Origin: Oligoflexia bacterium
Lineage (GTDB): Bacteria; Bdellovibrionota; UBA1018; CAIMNF01
Direction: 5' to 3'
Assembly (NCBI GenBank): GCA_903858975.1
Contig: CAIOKW010000052.1
Span: forward strand, 1 to 8,776
DNA length: 8,776 nt
A program made the translations under genes and the position numbers. A model generated the notes under the pieces. That model was not told where the DNA came from and did not search any database. It worked only from the letters and a program-made list of their open reading frames with translations. Below, in pieces: positions 1 to 4,694 of this stretch; within the stretch, counting starts at the first letter, position 1; each line of letters starts with the position of its first letter.

Positions 1-54
1 CGGCATACGAGATCGAGTAATGTGACTGGAGTTCAGACGTGTGCTCTTCGATCT
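1..54 (+). other. Illumina P7/index adapter contamination at contig end
   Basis: Bases 1-13 (CGGCATACGAGAT) match the 3' part of the Illumina P7 flow-cell sequence. Bases 14-21 (CGAGTAAT) sit where the 8-base i7 index lies and match the i7 index I recall as D701. Bases 22-54 match the TruSeq read-2 adapter (GTGACTGGAGTTCAG... ending CTCTTC GATCT) with one C missing at 49/50. This is a library artefact, not genomic DNA. Genomic sequence begins around base 55. The identification is from memory of the adapter sequences, but the length of agreement leaves little doubt. Confidence 0.97.
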
Positions 55-56
55 AG

Positions 57-134
57 GAGCACTTGGAGCGCTCAAAGCTCTATTCTATTGATATTCCTCA
101 GGATCAGGGAATTGCCCACTTCCGTGAAATCTAG
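57..134 (+). CDS. Possible C-terminal remnant of a gene cut by the contig end
   Basis: Right after the adapter, one + frame is open for 25 codons to a TAG at 132-134. It reads as a plausible soluble C-terminus (EHLERSKLYSID then IPQDQGIAHFREI). The composition is mixed, charged and non-repetitive, and codon choice resembles the genes downstream. A hairpin-forming inverted repeat follows at 147-164, where the gene's 3' end would be expected. No family can be recognised from so few residues. Another frame is also open to 162 but reads less like protein. This is a weak call that depends on the contig being extended leftward. Confidence 0.3.
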   Translation, partial: EHLERSKLYSIDIPQDQGIAHFREI

Positions 135-146
135 TTCAATCCACTT

Positions 147-164
147 AGTTAAGTACTCTTAACT
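147..164. repeat. Perfect 7-bp inverted repeat, operator or weak terminator
   Basis: AGTTAAG (147-153) and CTTAACT (158-164) are perfectly complementary around a TACT loop. The arms extend by T.G and T-A pairs at 146/165 and 145/166. A second nested pair, GTTCA (134-138) with TGAAC (164-168), could extend the structure. The right arm contains the candidate -35 box of the next gene, which favours an operator. The following stretch (ATTATTTCTCGTTT) is only moderately T-rich, so a Rho-independent terminator for an upstream gene is the alternative. Confidence 0.5.
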
Positions 165-187
165 GAACGCATTATTTCTCGTTTAAT
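159..187 (+). promoter_or_regulatory. Candidate sigma70 promoter for the 251-2304 cluster
   Basis: TTAACT (159-164) matches four of six positions of the -35 consensus. TTTAAT (182-187) matches five of six of the -10 consensus, and the spacer is 17 bp. Transcription would start near 194, giving a leader of about 55 nt before the strong SD at 238-244. The -35 lies inside the inverted repeat at 147-164, so a protein bound there could block the promoter. This rests on consensus matching only. Confidence 0.35.
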
Positions 188-237
188 TCTTTGCCACTCC
201 CTGGAGATTATGTCATATTCCGACCGCACATTCTCAC

Positions 238-244
238 AGGAGGG
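238..244 (+). promoter_or_regulatory. Strong Shine-Dalgarno that fixes the start at 251
   Basis: AGGAGGG lies 6 nt before the ATG at 251. An in-frame TTG at 191 would add 20 residues, but it has no SD and would place hydrophilic residues ahead of a clean signal peptide. The ATG at 251 is therefore the start. Confidence 0.85.
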
Positions 245-250
245 AATTCC

Positions 251-952
251 ATGAAGTTACTCGTAACCAGCTTAGTTCTAGCTCTGACGATTGCATCTGC
301 TCAGGCAATGCCTAACACCAAACGCACTCTGACCTTTGACGCGAACGTTGAAGCGCCACTAAAAACTCAAATGCTTTCTGACTTAGCATTCTTGGGTTCT
401 GTAAAGAGCACAAAGACTTCACCCCTTCACCTTAAAGTATTCGGCCAAGTAGACGGCGCGGTATACGCAGATTGGTTTGGATCACGCATCTATTCTATCG
501 GTAAGAATGATTGCGGAAGCGCAAACGCGGTTGCGTGCGTAATTCCTTACATCAATAGCAATAAAATGTGGGTTACTAAGAACTACACCCAATTTGATCA
601 TCCACAAGTGGCTCGTGTTTCTGTGACTTATCACGAAGCCCGCCACTCTGAGACTCAGAATGGAAACTGGAGCCACGCGACTTGCCCCACTCCTTTCAAA
701 GATGCTAACGGCAATGACATGAAGAGCATTTGGACCGGAGCTTTGCTTCAAGGTCAACCTGCTTGTGATGTGACTGCATTTGGTTCATACGGCAGCGCAA
801 CGATCCTTCTGAAGAACATCGCGATGAATTGCTCGAACTGTAACTCTAAAGTGAAAGCCGATGCGGACATTTTCGGAAACGATCAAATCAACCGCATCAT
901 CGATGCCAACTCTAAAGCGGCAATGAAAGCCGACTTCGGAATGAGAAAATAA
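251..952 (+). CDS. Secreted hypothetical protein with HExxH (HEARH) zincin-like motif
   Basis: This 233-residue protein starts with a Sec signal peptide (MKLLVTSLVLALTIASAQA, probable cleavage after residue 19), so it should be periplasmic or exported. Residues 128-132 are HEARH, the HExxH zinc-binding signature of zincin metallopeptidases, in the context VTYHEARHSE. A further His at 142 and Cys at 145 lie close by. His142 is ten residues after the second motif His, unlike the metzincin spacing (HExxHxxGxxH), so this is not a standard metzincin. Six cysteines in the mature part (88, 96, 145, 172, 194, 197, the last two as CSNC) suggest disulfides or metal binding. I do not recognise the family and peptidase activity is unproven. 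It is the first gene of a three-gene cluster, with the next ATG 3 nt after its stop. Confidence 0.8.
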   Translation: MKLLVTSLVLALTIASAQAMPNTKRTLTFDANVEAPLKTQMLSDLAFLGSVKSTKTSPLHLKVFGQVDGAVYADWFGSRIYSIGKNDCGSANAVACVIPYINSNKMWVTKNYTQFDHPQVARVSVTYHEARHSETQNGNWSHATCPTPFKDANGNDMKSIWTGALLQGQPACDVTAFGSYGSATILLKNIAMNCSNCNSKVKADADIFGNDQINRIIDANSKAAMKADFGMRK

Positions 953-955
953 TCC

Positions 956-1687
956 ATGCAGCGAGGGAAGCTCATTGTTCTTCTCGCGGTTTTAGGAATC
1001 GGTTTAGGGGTAGCTTATTATAAGCTGCCCCTTTCCATTTCTGAACCTAAGGCGGCTGTAGAGAGTGTTCTAAAGTCTCCGGATGTGAATCCTGCGGGGA
1101 GCCTGCCAGGCGGTTCGCCCTCTAACACTCATTCAGCGCCGGTGGTTCCCGTTTCAAGCCTTACGCCCGCTGATCAACAAAAGATGAAGGCACTGGATGA
1201 GATCTTCACGAGTAAGAATGACAATGATCCTAGAATCGATACGGAGCTGAAAAACTTTACTCCCGAAATGAAATCGGCACTCCTTGCAAAGTATGCAGCG
1301 ATTCCAGCAGAGCGCCGGAATGAGAAGGGGACCATTGCATTCTTAATCGGTCGTGAGATCAATTCAAAGGCGGATGTAGACTTCCTAAAAGGCATCTTAA
1401 TGGAAAAACCTTGCCTCAGTTTAGGAGATTGTAATCAGCCGCCAGCGCCTCACACAGGAGCGGATGACCACTACGAAGCAACGAATGAAACCACCGCCCG
1501 CTATCCTCAGCTGGTATCGATTCGTGCGCTCAATCACCGATATGAAGAACTGATGCAGGATCCGAAGGCGAATGCGACCTTGATTCAGCAAATTATTGAA
1601 GCTTTAAGAGAGGCTCAAAATTCGCCGGATCCCAAGATTGCAGACGAAGCAAAAGCGTCCTTAAAGCAAATAGAGAATCAACCATGA
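956..1687 (+). CDS. Membrane-anchored hypothetical protein, helix-rich
   Basis: The 243-residue protein has one N-terminal hydrophobic segment (about residues 5-23, KLIVLLAVLGIGLGVAYY) after a basic MQRGK. It is therefore probably an N-in inner-membrane anchor or an uncleaved signal. A Pro/Ser/Gly-rich linker follows (about 40-70), then a charged, mostly helical periplasmic part. Cys153 and Cys159 could form a disulfide. The last 60 residues (EELMQDPKANATLIQ... onward) resemble a short alpha-helical repeat, but no family is recognisable. The ATG lies 3 nt after the preceding stop with only a weak GAG-type SD at 943-945, so translational coupling is likely. Its stop overlaps the next start in an ATGA. 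The function is unknown. Co-transcription with a secreted HExxH protein and a cytochrome b suggests an envelope role. Confidence 0.75.
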   Translation: MQRGKLIVLLAVLGIGLGVAYYKLPLSISEPKAAVESVLKSPDVNPAGSLPGGSPSNTHSAPVVPVSSLTPADQQKMKALDEIFTSKNDNDPRIDTELKNFTPEMKSALLAKYAAIPAERRNEKGTIAFLIGREINSKADVDFLKGILMEKPCLSLGDCNQPPAPHTGADDHYEATNETTARYPQLVSIRALNHRYEELMQDPKANATLIQQIIEALREAQNSPDPKIADEAKASLKQIENQP

Positions 1688-2301
1688 CTATCAAGACCGG
1701 GTCTCAGTTTCGCGAGCCCCAGCCTCTTTCTTTGAGACTTTGGCATTGGCTCAATGGCCTGACGGTTCTCCTCCTTTTAGCAACCGTATTTTTGCGTAAA
1801 TCTTTTTTAAGTGGCCGCATGATGGCGCATTTAATTGAAGAAAAGCTGACGACTGAGAAAGTCGTCTTGAGTGCAGAACAAGCAAAAGTGGCTGCCGGAG
1901 CCATTCGAGATGAAATGTGGAACTGGCATTTTAGGCTTGGTTTTGTGCTGACAGGGCTTTTGGTCTTCCGGATTTTTTTAACTCAAAAACCATTTCCGCG
2001 CCTGAAACCAGCTTTTCAAAAGAGCAAGCATGTCGGGCTCGTGAAGAGTCTCTATGCGACCTTTTATTTGAGCCTTTTGTTTATGGTGCTCTCAGGCCTG
2101 ACAATGTATTTCTCAGGGGATCTCCACATTTCAGAAAAGATCGCAGACCAAATCCAAGACATTCATGAGCTCTTTCAGTGGTACTTTTTGGGCTTCCTTA
2201 TCCTTCATGTGGGGGGCGTCATTTTTGCCGAGAATCGGGGAGATGCGGGCCTGGTATCAGACATGATTCACGGTGGCGAGCGCCCAAATTCAGCGAAATA
2301 A
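1684..2301 (+). CDS. Cytochrome b561 / Ni-hydrogenase cytochrome b-like membrane protein
   Basis: A 205-residue integral membrane protein with four hydrophobic helices (about residues 22-39, 83-99, 122-143 and 163-181), as in the PF01292-type di-haem cytochrome b561 domain. Candidate haem-ligand histidines sit at the helix ends: His21 in SLRLWHWLN, His82 in MWNWHFRLG, and His161 and His175 around the last helix (QDIHELFQWYF, FLILHVGG). The C-terminal ENRGDAGLVSDMIHGGE is typical of this family after the last helix. Family members pass electrons between quinone and a redox partner. That partner is not identifiable here, although an exported neighbour is possible. The gene begins in a 4-nt ATGA overlap with the preceding gene, so the two are co-translated. 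The TAA is at 2299-2301, and tmRNA starts 57 nt later with its own promoter. Confidence 0.88.
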   Translation: MTIKTGSQFREPQPLSLRLWHWLNGLTVLLLLATVFLRKSFLSGRMMAHLIEEKLTTEKVVLSAEQAKVAAGAIRDEMWNWHFRLGFVLTGLLVFRIFLTQKPFPRLKPAFQKSKHVGLVKSLYATFYLSLLFMVLSGLTMYFSGDLHISEKIADQIQDIHELFQWYFLGFLILHVGGVIFAENRGDAGLVSDMIHGGERPNSAK

Positions 2302-2340
2302 ACGAGCTTGATTGCAAGTTTCCCTTTCTGAAGCCAATTG

Positions 2341-2349
2341 TGGTATTCT
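2341..2349 (+). promoter_or_regulatory. Extended -10 promoter of ssrA
   Basis: TGGTATTCT contains a TG dinucleotide one base before TATTCT (2344-2349), an extended -10 element. It is placed so that transcription would start at or just before the mature tmRNA 5' end at 2358. No good -35 is present at 16-18 bp, as is common with extended -10 promoters. TTGCAA at 2312-2317 is too far away (26 bp) to serve. Confidence 0.5.
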
Positions 2350-2357
2350 TGTTCCAT

Positions 2358-2706
2358 GGGGCCGTCACGGTTTCGACGGGAGACGTGAAGTCCTTCAGGC
2401 ATGTCGAGGTGCTATCAGGCCTCGTTAAACAGGTAGCAAATTCGTAATTGCAAACGATTACGCACTTGCAGCTTAATTAAAAGCAGCAACGTTTTTATAG
2501 TCTAAGTCCTCGGGACTATAAAAACGCCATTTAGAGGGCTGGCTTTCCATTTCTCATAGGTGGGTGGAAGGCGAGATAAAGTCTATGGAGGGTTTGAATA
2601 GCCGGTTACGGGGCGCTTCAAATCCAATCTAAAACTGTGACTAAACATGTAGAATGGGGCGATGGATCTCTTTCGGACGTGGGTTCAACTCCCACCGGCT
2701 CCACCA
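2358..2706 (+). ncRNA. ssrA: tmRNA (transfer-messenger RNA), one-piece, tag ANDYALAA
   Basis: tmRNA rescues stalled ribosomes and tags the nascent chain for proteolysis. The 5' end GGGGCCG pairs over seven positions with CGGCTCC near the 3' end (one G.U), forming the tRNA-like acceptor stem. The diagnostic GGTTTCGACGG follows the 5' strand. The T-arm GTGGG-TTCAACT-CCCAC precedes the acceptor, and the CCA tail is encoded (2704-2706). The tag reading frame is GCA AAC GAT TAC GCA CTT GCA GCT TAA (2450-2476), giving ANDYALAA. It ends in the expected ALAA degron and is followed by a second TAA in the overlapping TTAATTAA. A perfect 13-bp helix (2490-2502 with 2514-2526) follows the tag, as helix 5 does in other tmRNAs. 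The whole is about 349 nt, a normal length. The short open frame across its 5' half (2178-2447) is not a gene. Confidence 0.98.
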
Positions 2707-2721
2707 TTTAACTCAAACTGA

Positions 2722-2741
2722 TGGCCCCCTTCGGGGGGCCA
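2722..2741 (+). terminator. UUCG-capped GC-rich hairpin downstream of ssrA
   Basis: TGGCCCCC (2722-2729) pairs perfectly with GGGGGCCA (2734-2741) around a TTCG tetraloop closed by C-G, an exceptionally stable RNA cap. It lies 16 nt after the tmRNA CCA end and is the likely end of the transcript or a 3' processing barrier. The downstream bases are AAAATGTAAC with no U-tract, so it is not a textbook intrinsic terminator. It may need Rho or act mainly to block 3' exonucleases. TAACTCAA occurs on both sides (2709-2716 and 2747-2754). Confidence 0.65.
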
Positions 2742-2839
2742 AAATGTAACTCAACAATAACAAACAACAATATGAAGTCTCATTAAACGAGAGCTCGCTC
2801 AGTGTGCTTTAGCGAATATTACCCAATATTTTTCTAATG

Positions 2840-2872
2840 AGCCCCACATTAGCCCCGTCTCAGCCCCACGTT
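2840..2872 (+). repeat. Three 11-bp AGCCCC units in tandem
   Basis: The units AGCCCCACATT (2840-2850), AGCCCCGTCTC (2851-2861) and AGCCCCACGTT (2862-2872) start exactly 11 bp apart, about one helical turn. The AGCCCC core is invariant and the first and third units also share AC.TT. The first unit is also enclosed by a perfect inverted repeat, CTAATG (2834-2839) and CATTAG (2847-2852). Same-face spacing of this kind suits cooperative protein binding. Being about 135 bp from the ssrA 3' end, integrase arm-type sites are one possibility and an operator for the XRE protein another. Confidence 0.6.
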
Positions 2873-2893
2873 TTGAACCCTTGAACGCAATTG

Positions 2894-3057
2894 TCTACGC
2901 AAGTAGGGAGTTCTACGCAGTGGGAGCGTTAACCAAGTGAGTTTTCAAAGACTTAAGAGTTCCGTGTCTACGCGAGTTGCATCTATACACGTAGAACTTC
3001 GAGTGCAGGAGCACGAGAAGGCCGGCTGCGAAGCAGTTTTGAAGCCGGAGGCGTAGA
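2894..3057 (+). repeat. TCTACGC direct repeats with complementary copies (alternative pairing)
   Basis: TCTACGC occurs at 2894-2900, 2912-2918 and 2967-2973. The first two lie in a partial 18-bp tandem unit (TCTACGCA, GT, GGGAG). The complement occurs as CGTAGAAC at 2990-2997 and GCGTAGAA at 3051-3058. GTTCTACG (2910-2917) pairs for 8 bp with 2990-2997, and TTCTACGC (2911-2918) pairs for 8 bp with 3051-3058. TCTACGC (2967-2973) pairs with 3051-3057 and would close a junction around the two hairpins at 2997-3048. The pairings are mutually exclusive. They could be alternative RNA folds or protein-binding sites. Confidence 0.6.
2997..3048 (+). promoter_or_regulatory. Two consecutive leader hairpins before the XRE gene
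   Basis: Hairpin 1 (2997-3020): CTTC pairs with GAAG and GTGC with GCAC, separated by a symmetric GA/GA internal loop (tandem G.A mismatches, a stabilising RNA motif), with an AGGA loop. Hairpin 2 (3022-3048): CCGG pairs with CCGG and CTGC with GCAG around a GAA triloop, with a one-sided bulge (3037-3044). Its apex contains GCGAAGC (3028-3034), known as an unusually stable mini-hairpin in DNA. Both lie 12-63 nt upstream of the SD. A leader or small RNA is possible, but no known riboswitch class is recognised. Confidence 0.45.
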
Positions 3058-3071
3058 AAAGGGAAACGTTT

Positions 3072-3419
3072 ATGTCTAAAAGAAGTAATCAAAAACGCAT
3101 GAGCAATGGAGCTCGTACATTAAAATTCCTGCGCAAGCAGGCTAAGCTCAGTTTCCGTGGTGCGGCTGCCATGTCTGGTCTTGGTGAAGGTGTAATCAAT
3201 CATCTGGAGCATGGCCGCATTGATATCCACCCCCATCACCTGGAAAAACTGCTCAAAGCATACGGTGCTACTCAACAAACTTATGAAATGTTTGCATGTG
3301 GAAATTCGCCTTTGCCAAAAGATGTTCGTTTTGAATGTTTAGAAATCATTCGAGTGATGTCGCTTGATCAACTTCGCACGGCGTACCCGGTATTGGCTTC
3401 GCTTGCCTCACACAAATAG
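3072..3419 (+). CDS. XRE-family (Cro/CI-type HTH) transcriptional regulator
   Basis: This 115-residue protein has a Cro/CI-like helix-turn-helix domain at about residues 15-66. The helices read ARTLKFLRKQAKLS, FRGAAAMSG, GEGVINHLEHGRIDI and HHLEKLLKAYG, with the characteristic L-R-x-x-A-x-x-S, turn, and I-x-x-L-E-x-G-R spacing. The basic N-terminus (MSKRSNQKR) may add DNA contacts. The C-terminal 45 residues are probably a small dimerisation or ligand region of no recognised family. GGGA (3060-3063) lies 8 nt before the ATG. The length is normal for stand-alone XRE regulators of phage, island or toxin-antitoxin type. The repeats just upstream are natural candidates for its operator. The following small gene is coupled to it, because that gene's SD overlaps this stop codon. 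Confidence 0.88.
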   Translation: MSKRSNQKRMSNGARTLKFLRKQAKLSFRGAAAMSGLGEGVINHLEHGRIDIHPHHLEKLLKAYGATQQTYEMFACGNSPLPKDVRFECLEIIRVMSLDQLRTAYPVLASLASHK

Positions 3420-3423
3420 GAGA
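3418..3423 (+). promoter_or_regulatory. SD for the small ORF, overlapping the XRE stop codon
   Basis: AGGAGA overlaps the TAG stop (3417-3419) of the XRE gene and lies 9 nt before the ATG at 3433. This selects 3433 over the in-frame TTG at 3364, which lies inside the XRE gene and has no SD. It also indicates translational coupling. Confidence 0.75.
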
Positions 3424-3432
3424 ATCAAATTT

Positions 3433-3621
3433 ATGGAAAACTTACTGGTTAAACTCATGCTACTTGCTGCTTTAACTCAACTCGGAATTTCTGTGCATGA
3501 ATTTCAAAACTGCCATTCACGCGGGTGCATGCAAATGATTGAAATGAAATCGCGGGACATTTTGAATATTCATTGGAAACCGCTCACGGTGTTCCCTGCG
3601 GAGTCGAAAAAGTTTCGATAA
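3433..3621 (+). CDS. Small (62-residue) membrane or secreted protein, unknown function
   Basis: The peptide begins with a hydrophobic segment (residues 4-21, LLVKLMLLAALTQLGISV) that could be a signal peptide or a single membrane helix. A short polar tail follows with two cysteines in CHSRGC (about residues 28-33), then a mixed-charge, basic C-terminus (ESKKFR). No family is recognised. It has a good SD coupled to the XRE stop, which argues that it is a real gene. An XRE regulator with a tiny hydrophobic partner resembles both small toxin modules and regulator-controlled envelope peptides, and the sequence does not distinguish these. A 6-bp inverted repeat (TCGAAA, 3604-3609, with TTTCGA, 3613-3618) lies across its last codons. 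Confidence 0.6.
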   Translation: MENLLVKLMLLAALTQLGISVHEFQNCHSRGCMQMIEMKSRDILNIHWKPLTVFPAESKKFR

Positions 3622-3665
3622 TGTAGGTGAATCATCAAATCCAGATTGAATAGACGCACCGAAGC

Positions 3666-3684
3666 CCTTAGGATAAAACTAAGG
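3666..3684 (+). promoter_or_regulatory. Hairpin covering the SD of the gene at 3698
   Basis: CCTTAG (3666-3671) is perfectly complementary to CTAAGG (3679-3684) around a 7-nt loop. The right arm contains most of the only visible SD, AAGGA (3681-3685), 12 nt before the ATG at 3698. Folding would hide the ribosome site. A possible promoter overlaps it (TTGAAT 3646-3651, 17 bp, TAGGAT 3669-3674, four of six each). If that is used, the hairpin would not be fully transcribed from it and would matter only for read-through from the XRE gene. Confidence 0.4.
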
Positions 3685-3697
3685 ATAGTTAACAATA

Positions 3698-4687
3698 ATG
3701 AGACTCGTCAATTTTACCGCGCTTTCATGCATGCTCCTCGGGCTCTCGGCTAACGCGGAAGAATTGTCAGGGAGCGCCAACATTCGAAGGGTTGATCGTA
3801 ATGGGTCAGTCACGTCATCTACTCTAGGATTCGTATGGAAATTACGTTCGGGAGACAACGTCCCGTGCGCGAAACTTCAATTTGAAGCGAATGGTAAAAC
3901 CGTAAATTTATGTTTAAAAGAGCGTTTAACAGTCTACCCCTTAGACGGAAAAGACTCGTTGGGAGTCAAATTTCACTACATTATTGAATTGCCTGAATAC
4001 CAAAAACCAGCACAAGAAATTGCGCAGATCGAGCCTAAAACTAACGTTTTAGCAACCGAAGCAAGCCCTGAGGCAAGATCGCTTCAAAATTATCGATTCG
4101 ACATTATGGGCGGCTATGCTTCCGTCTCTCATCAAAACACCTATCCTCTGGGTGGGAACACCGAAGCCTTGTTTCAAGGGAAGCAGCTTGAAGTCTACGC
4201 GAGTGCTGCAACCCTTACCCCTGTTTTGTTTGGGCTCCAAATTGAGGGAGAACTTCGGTTGAATGCTCTTGGCGGTTTAAATTCAATCGTTTTAGGGAGT
4301 GCCTATTTAGAAAAGAATTACCTGATCGCCAAAAACAAAGTTTTTAGCCTAGGCTTCGGTGGAAGCGCAATCACCATGAGCGGTTCTAGTTTGTACGGAA
4401 TCAGAAATGTAGGCGGGTATGCAGTTCATTTATCGGTTTTTCCTGTCAAGCGGCACTGGTCATTCGGCGTTACTCTGAGTCCGCTTCTACAATTCGCGCC
4501 AAGTTTCACGAATGCATGGCTAAATATTACCGCAAAATACACGCTTCCGTTTTTTAAAGACCGATTTTCATTAGCGGTAGACTTAAATTGGATCGGGCTT
4601 AACACTCTCTATTCGAGCGGCGCAAGTGCGCTCAATTATAAGGAGCACAGTTATGGACTTTTGCTGGGGTGTAATTTTGGAGAATAA
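3698..4687 (+). CDS. Exported beta-rich protein, probable outer-membrane barrel-like domain
   Basis: A 329-residue protein with a signal peptide (MRLVNFTALSCMLLGLSANA, cleavage likely before EEL). Residues 21-100 form a beta-rich N-terminal part with two cysteines (57 and 72) that could bond. A linker of about 30 residues (103-130) follows. Residues 132-329 alternate hydrophobic and polar residues in repeated strands with Gly/aromatic turns (FDIMGGYASVS, FSLGFGGSAITM, WSFGVTLSPLL, FSLAVDLNWIGL, SYGLLLGCNF), the look of an eight-to-ten-strand outer-membrane barrel. No named family is recognised. The terminal residue is Glu rather than the usual aromatic. The next gene starts 7 nt downstream, so it probably forms an operon with a membrane phosphatase and a FecR-like protein. 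It could be the outer-membrane sensor or cargo of that cassette. Confidence 0.75.
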   Translation: MRLVNFTALSCMLLGLSANAEELSGSANIRRVDRNGSVTSSTLGFVWKLRSGDNVPCAKLQFEANGKTVNLCLKERLTVYPLDGKDSLGVKFHYIIELPEYQKPAQEIAQIEPKTNVLATEASPEARSLQNYRFDIMGGYASVSHQNTYPLGGNTEALFQGKQLEVYASAATLTPVLFGLQIEGELRLNALGGLNSIVLGSAYLEKNYLIAKNKVFSLGFGGSAITMSGSSLYGIRNVGGYAVHLSVFPVKRHWSFGVTLSPLLQFAPSFTNAWLNITAKYTLPFFKDRFSLAVDLNWIGLNTLYSSGASALNYKEHSYGLLLGCNFGE

Positions 4688-4694
4688 ATAAATC

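Larger units (their letters stand above)
2707..3071. other. 365-bp gene-free region rich in short repeats and hairpins
   Basis: No credible ORF on either strand. It holds the post-ssrA hairpin, an AT-rich stretch with two AATATT palindromes 10 bp apart (2815-2820 and 2825-2830), and three AGCCCC units at an 11-bp period (2840-2872). Further on are the TCTACGC repeat family (from 2894) and two compact hairpins (2997-3020 and 3022-3048) before the SD at 3060-3063. The region separates a housekeeping RNA from accessory-looking genes. It may combine a recombination attachment region with a regulatory leader for the XRE gene. Confidence 0.7.

Noticed and set aside
191..250. N-terminal extension of the HEARH protein from a TTG at 191
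   Set aside because: It has no SD, it lies at or before the predicted transcription start, and it would bury the signal peptide. The ATG at 251 has AGGAGGG at ideal spacing.
2178..2447. Open frame of 89 codons across the 3' end of the cytochrome gene and into tmRNA
   Set aside because: It overlaps the cytochrome b gene in another frame and then runs through tmRNA structure. It has no SD and no protein-like composition.
2709..2754. TAACTCAA direct repeats flanking the ssrA hairpin as an attachment-site duplication
   Set aside because: Eight AT-rich bases, also found at 3473-3480 inside a gene. They are too short and too common to support a recombination event.
2815..2834. AATATT-ACCC-AATATT followed by T residues as an intrinsic terminator
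   Set aside because: The stem is made only of A-T pairs, both halves are self-palindromes, and no gene ends just before it.
2894..2973. CRISPR array formed by the TCTACGC repeats
   Set aside because: The repeats are 7-8 bp with irregular spacing (18 and 55 bp) and no cas genes are present.
3364..3432. Upstream TTG start for the small peptide
   Set aside because: It lies inside the XRE gene without an SD, while ATG 3433 has AGGAGA 9 nt upstream and begins the hydrophobic segment directly.
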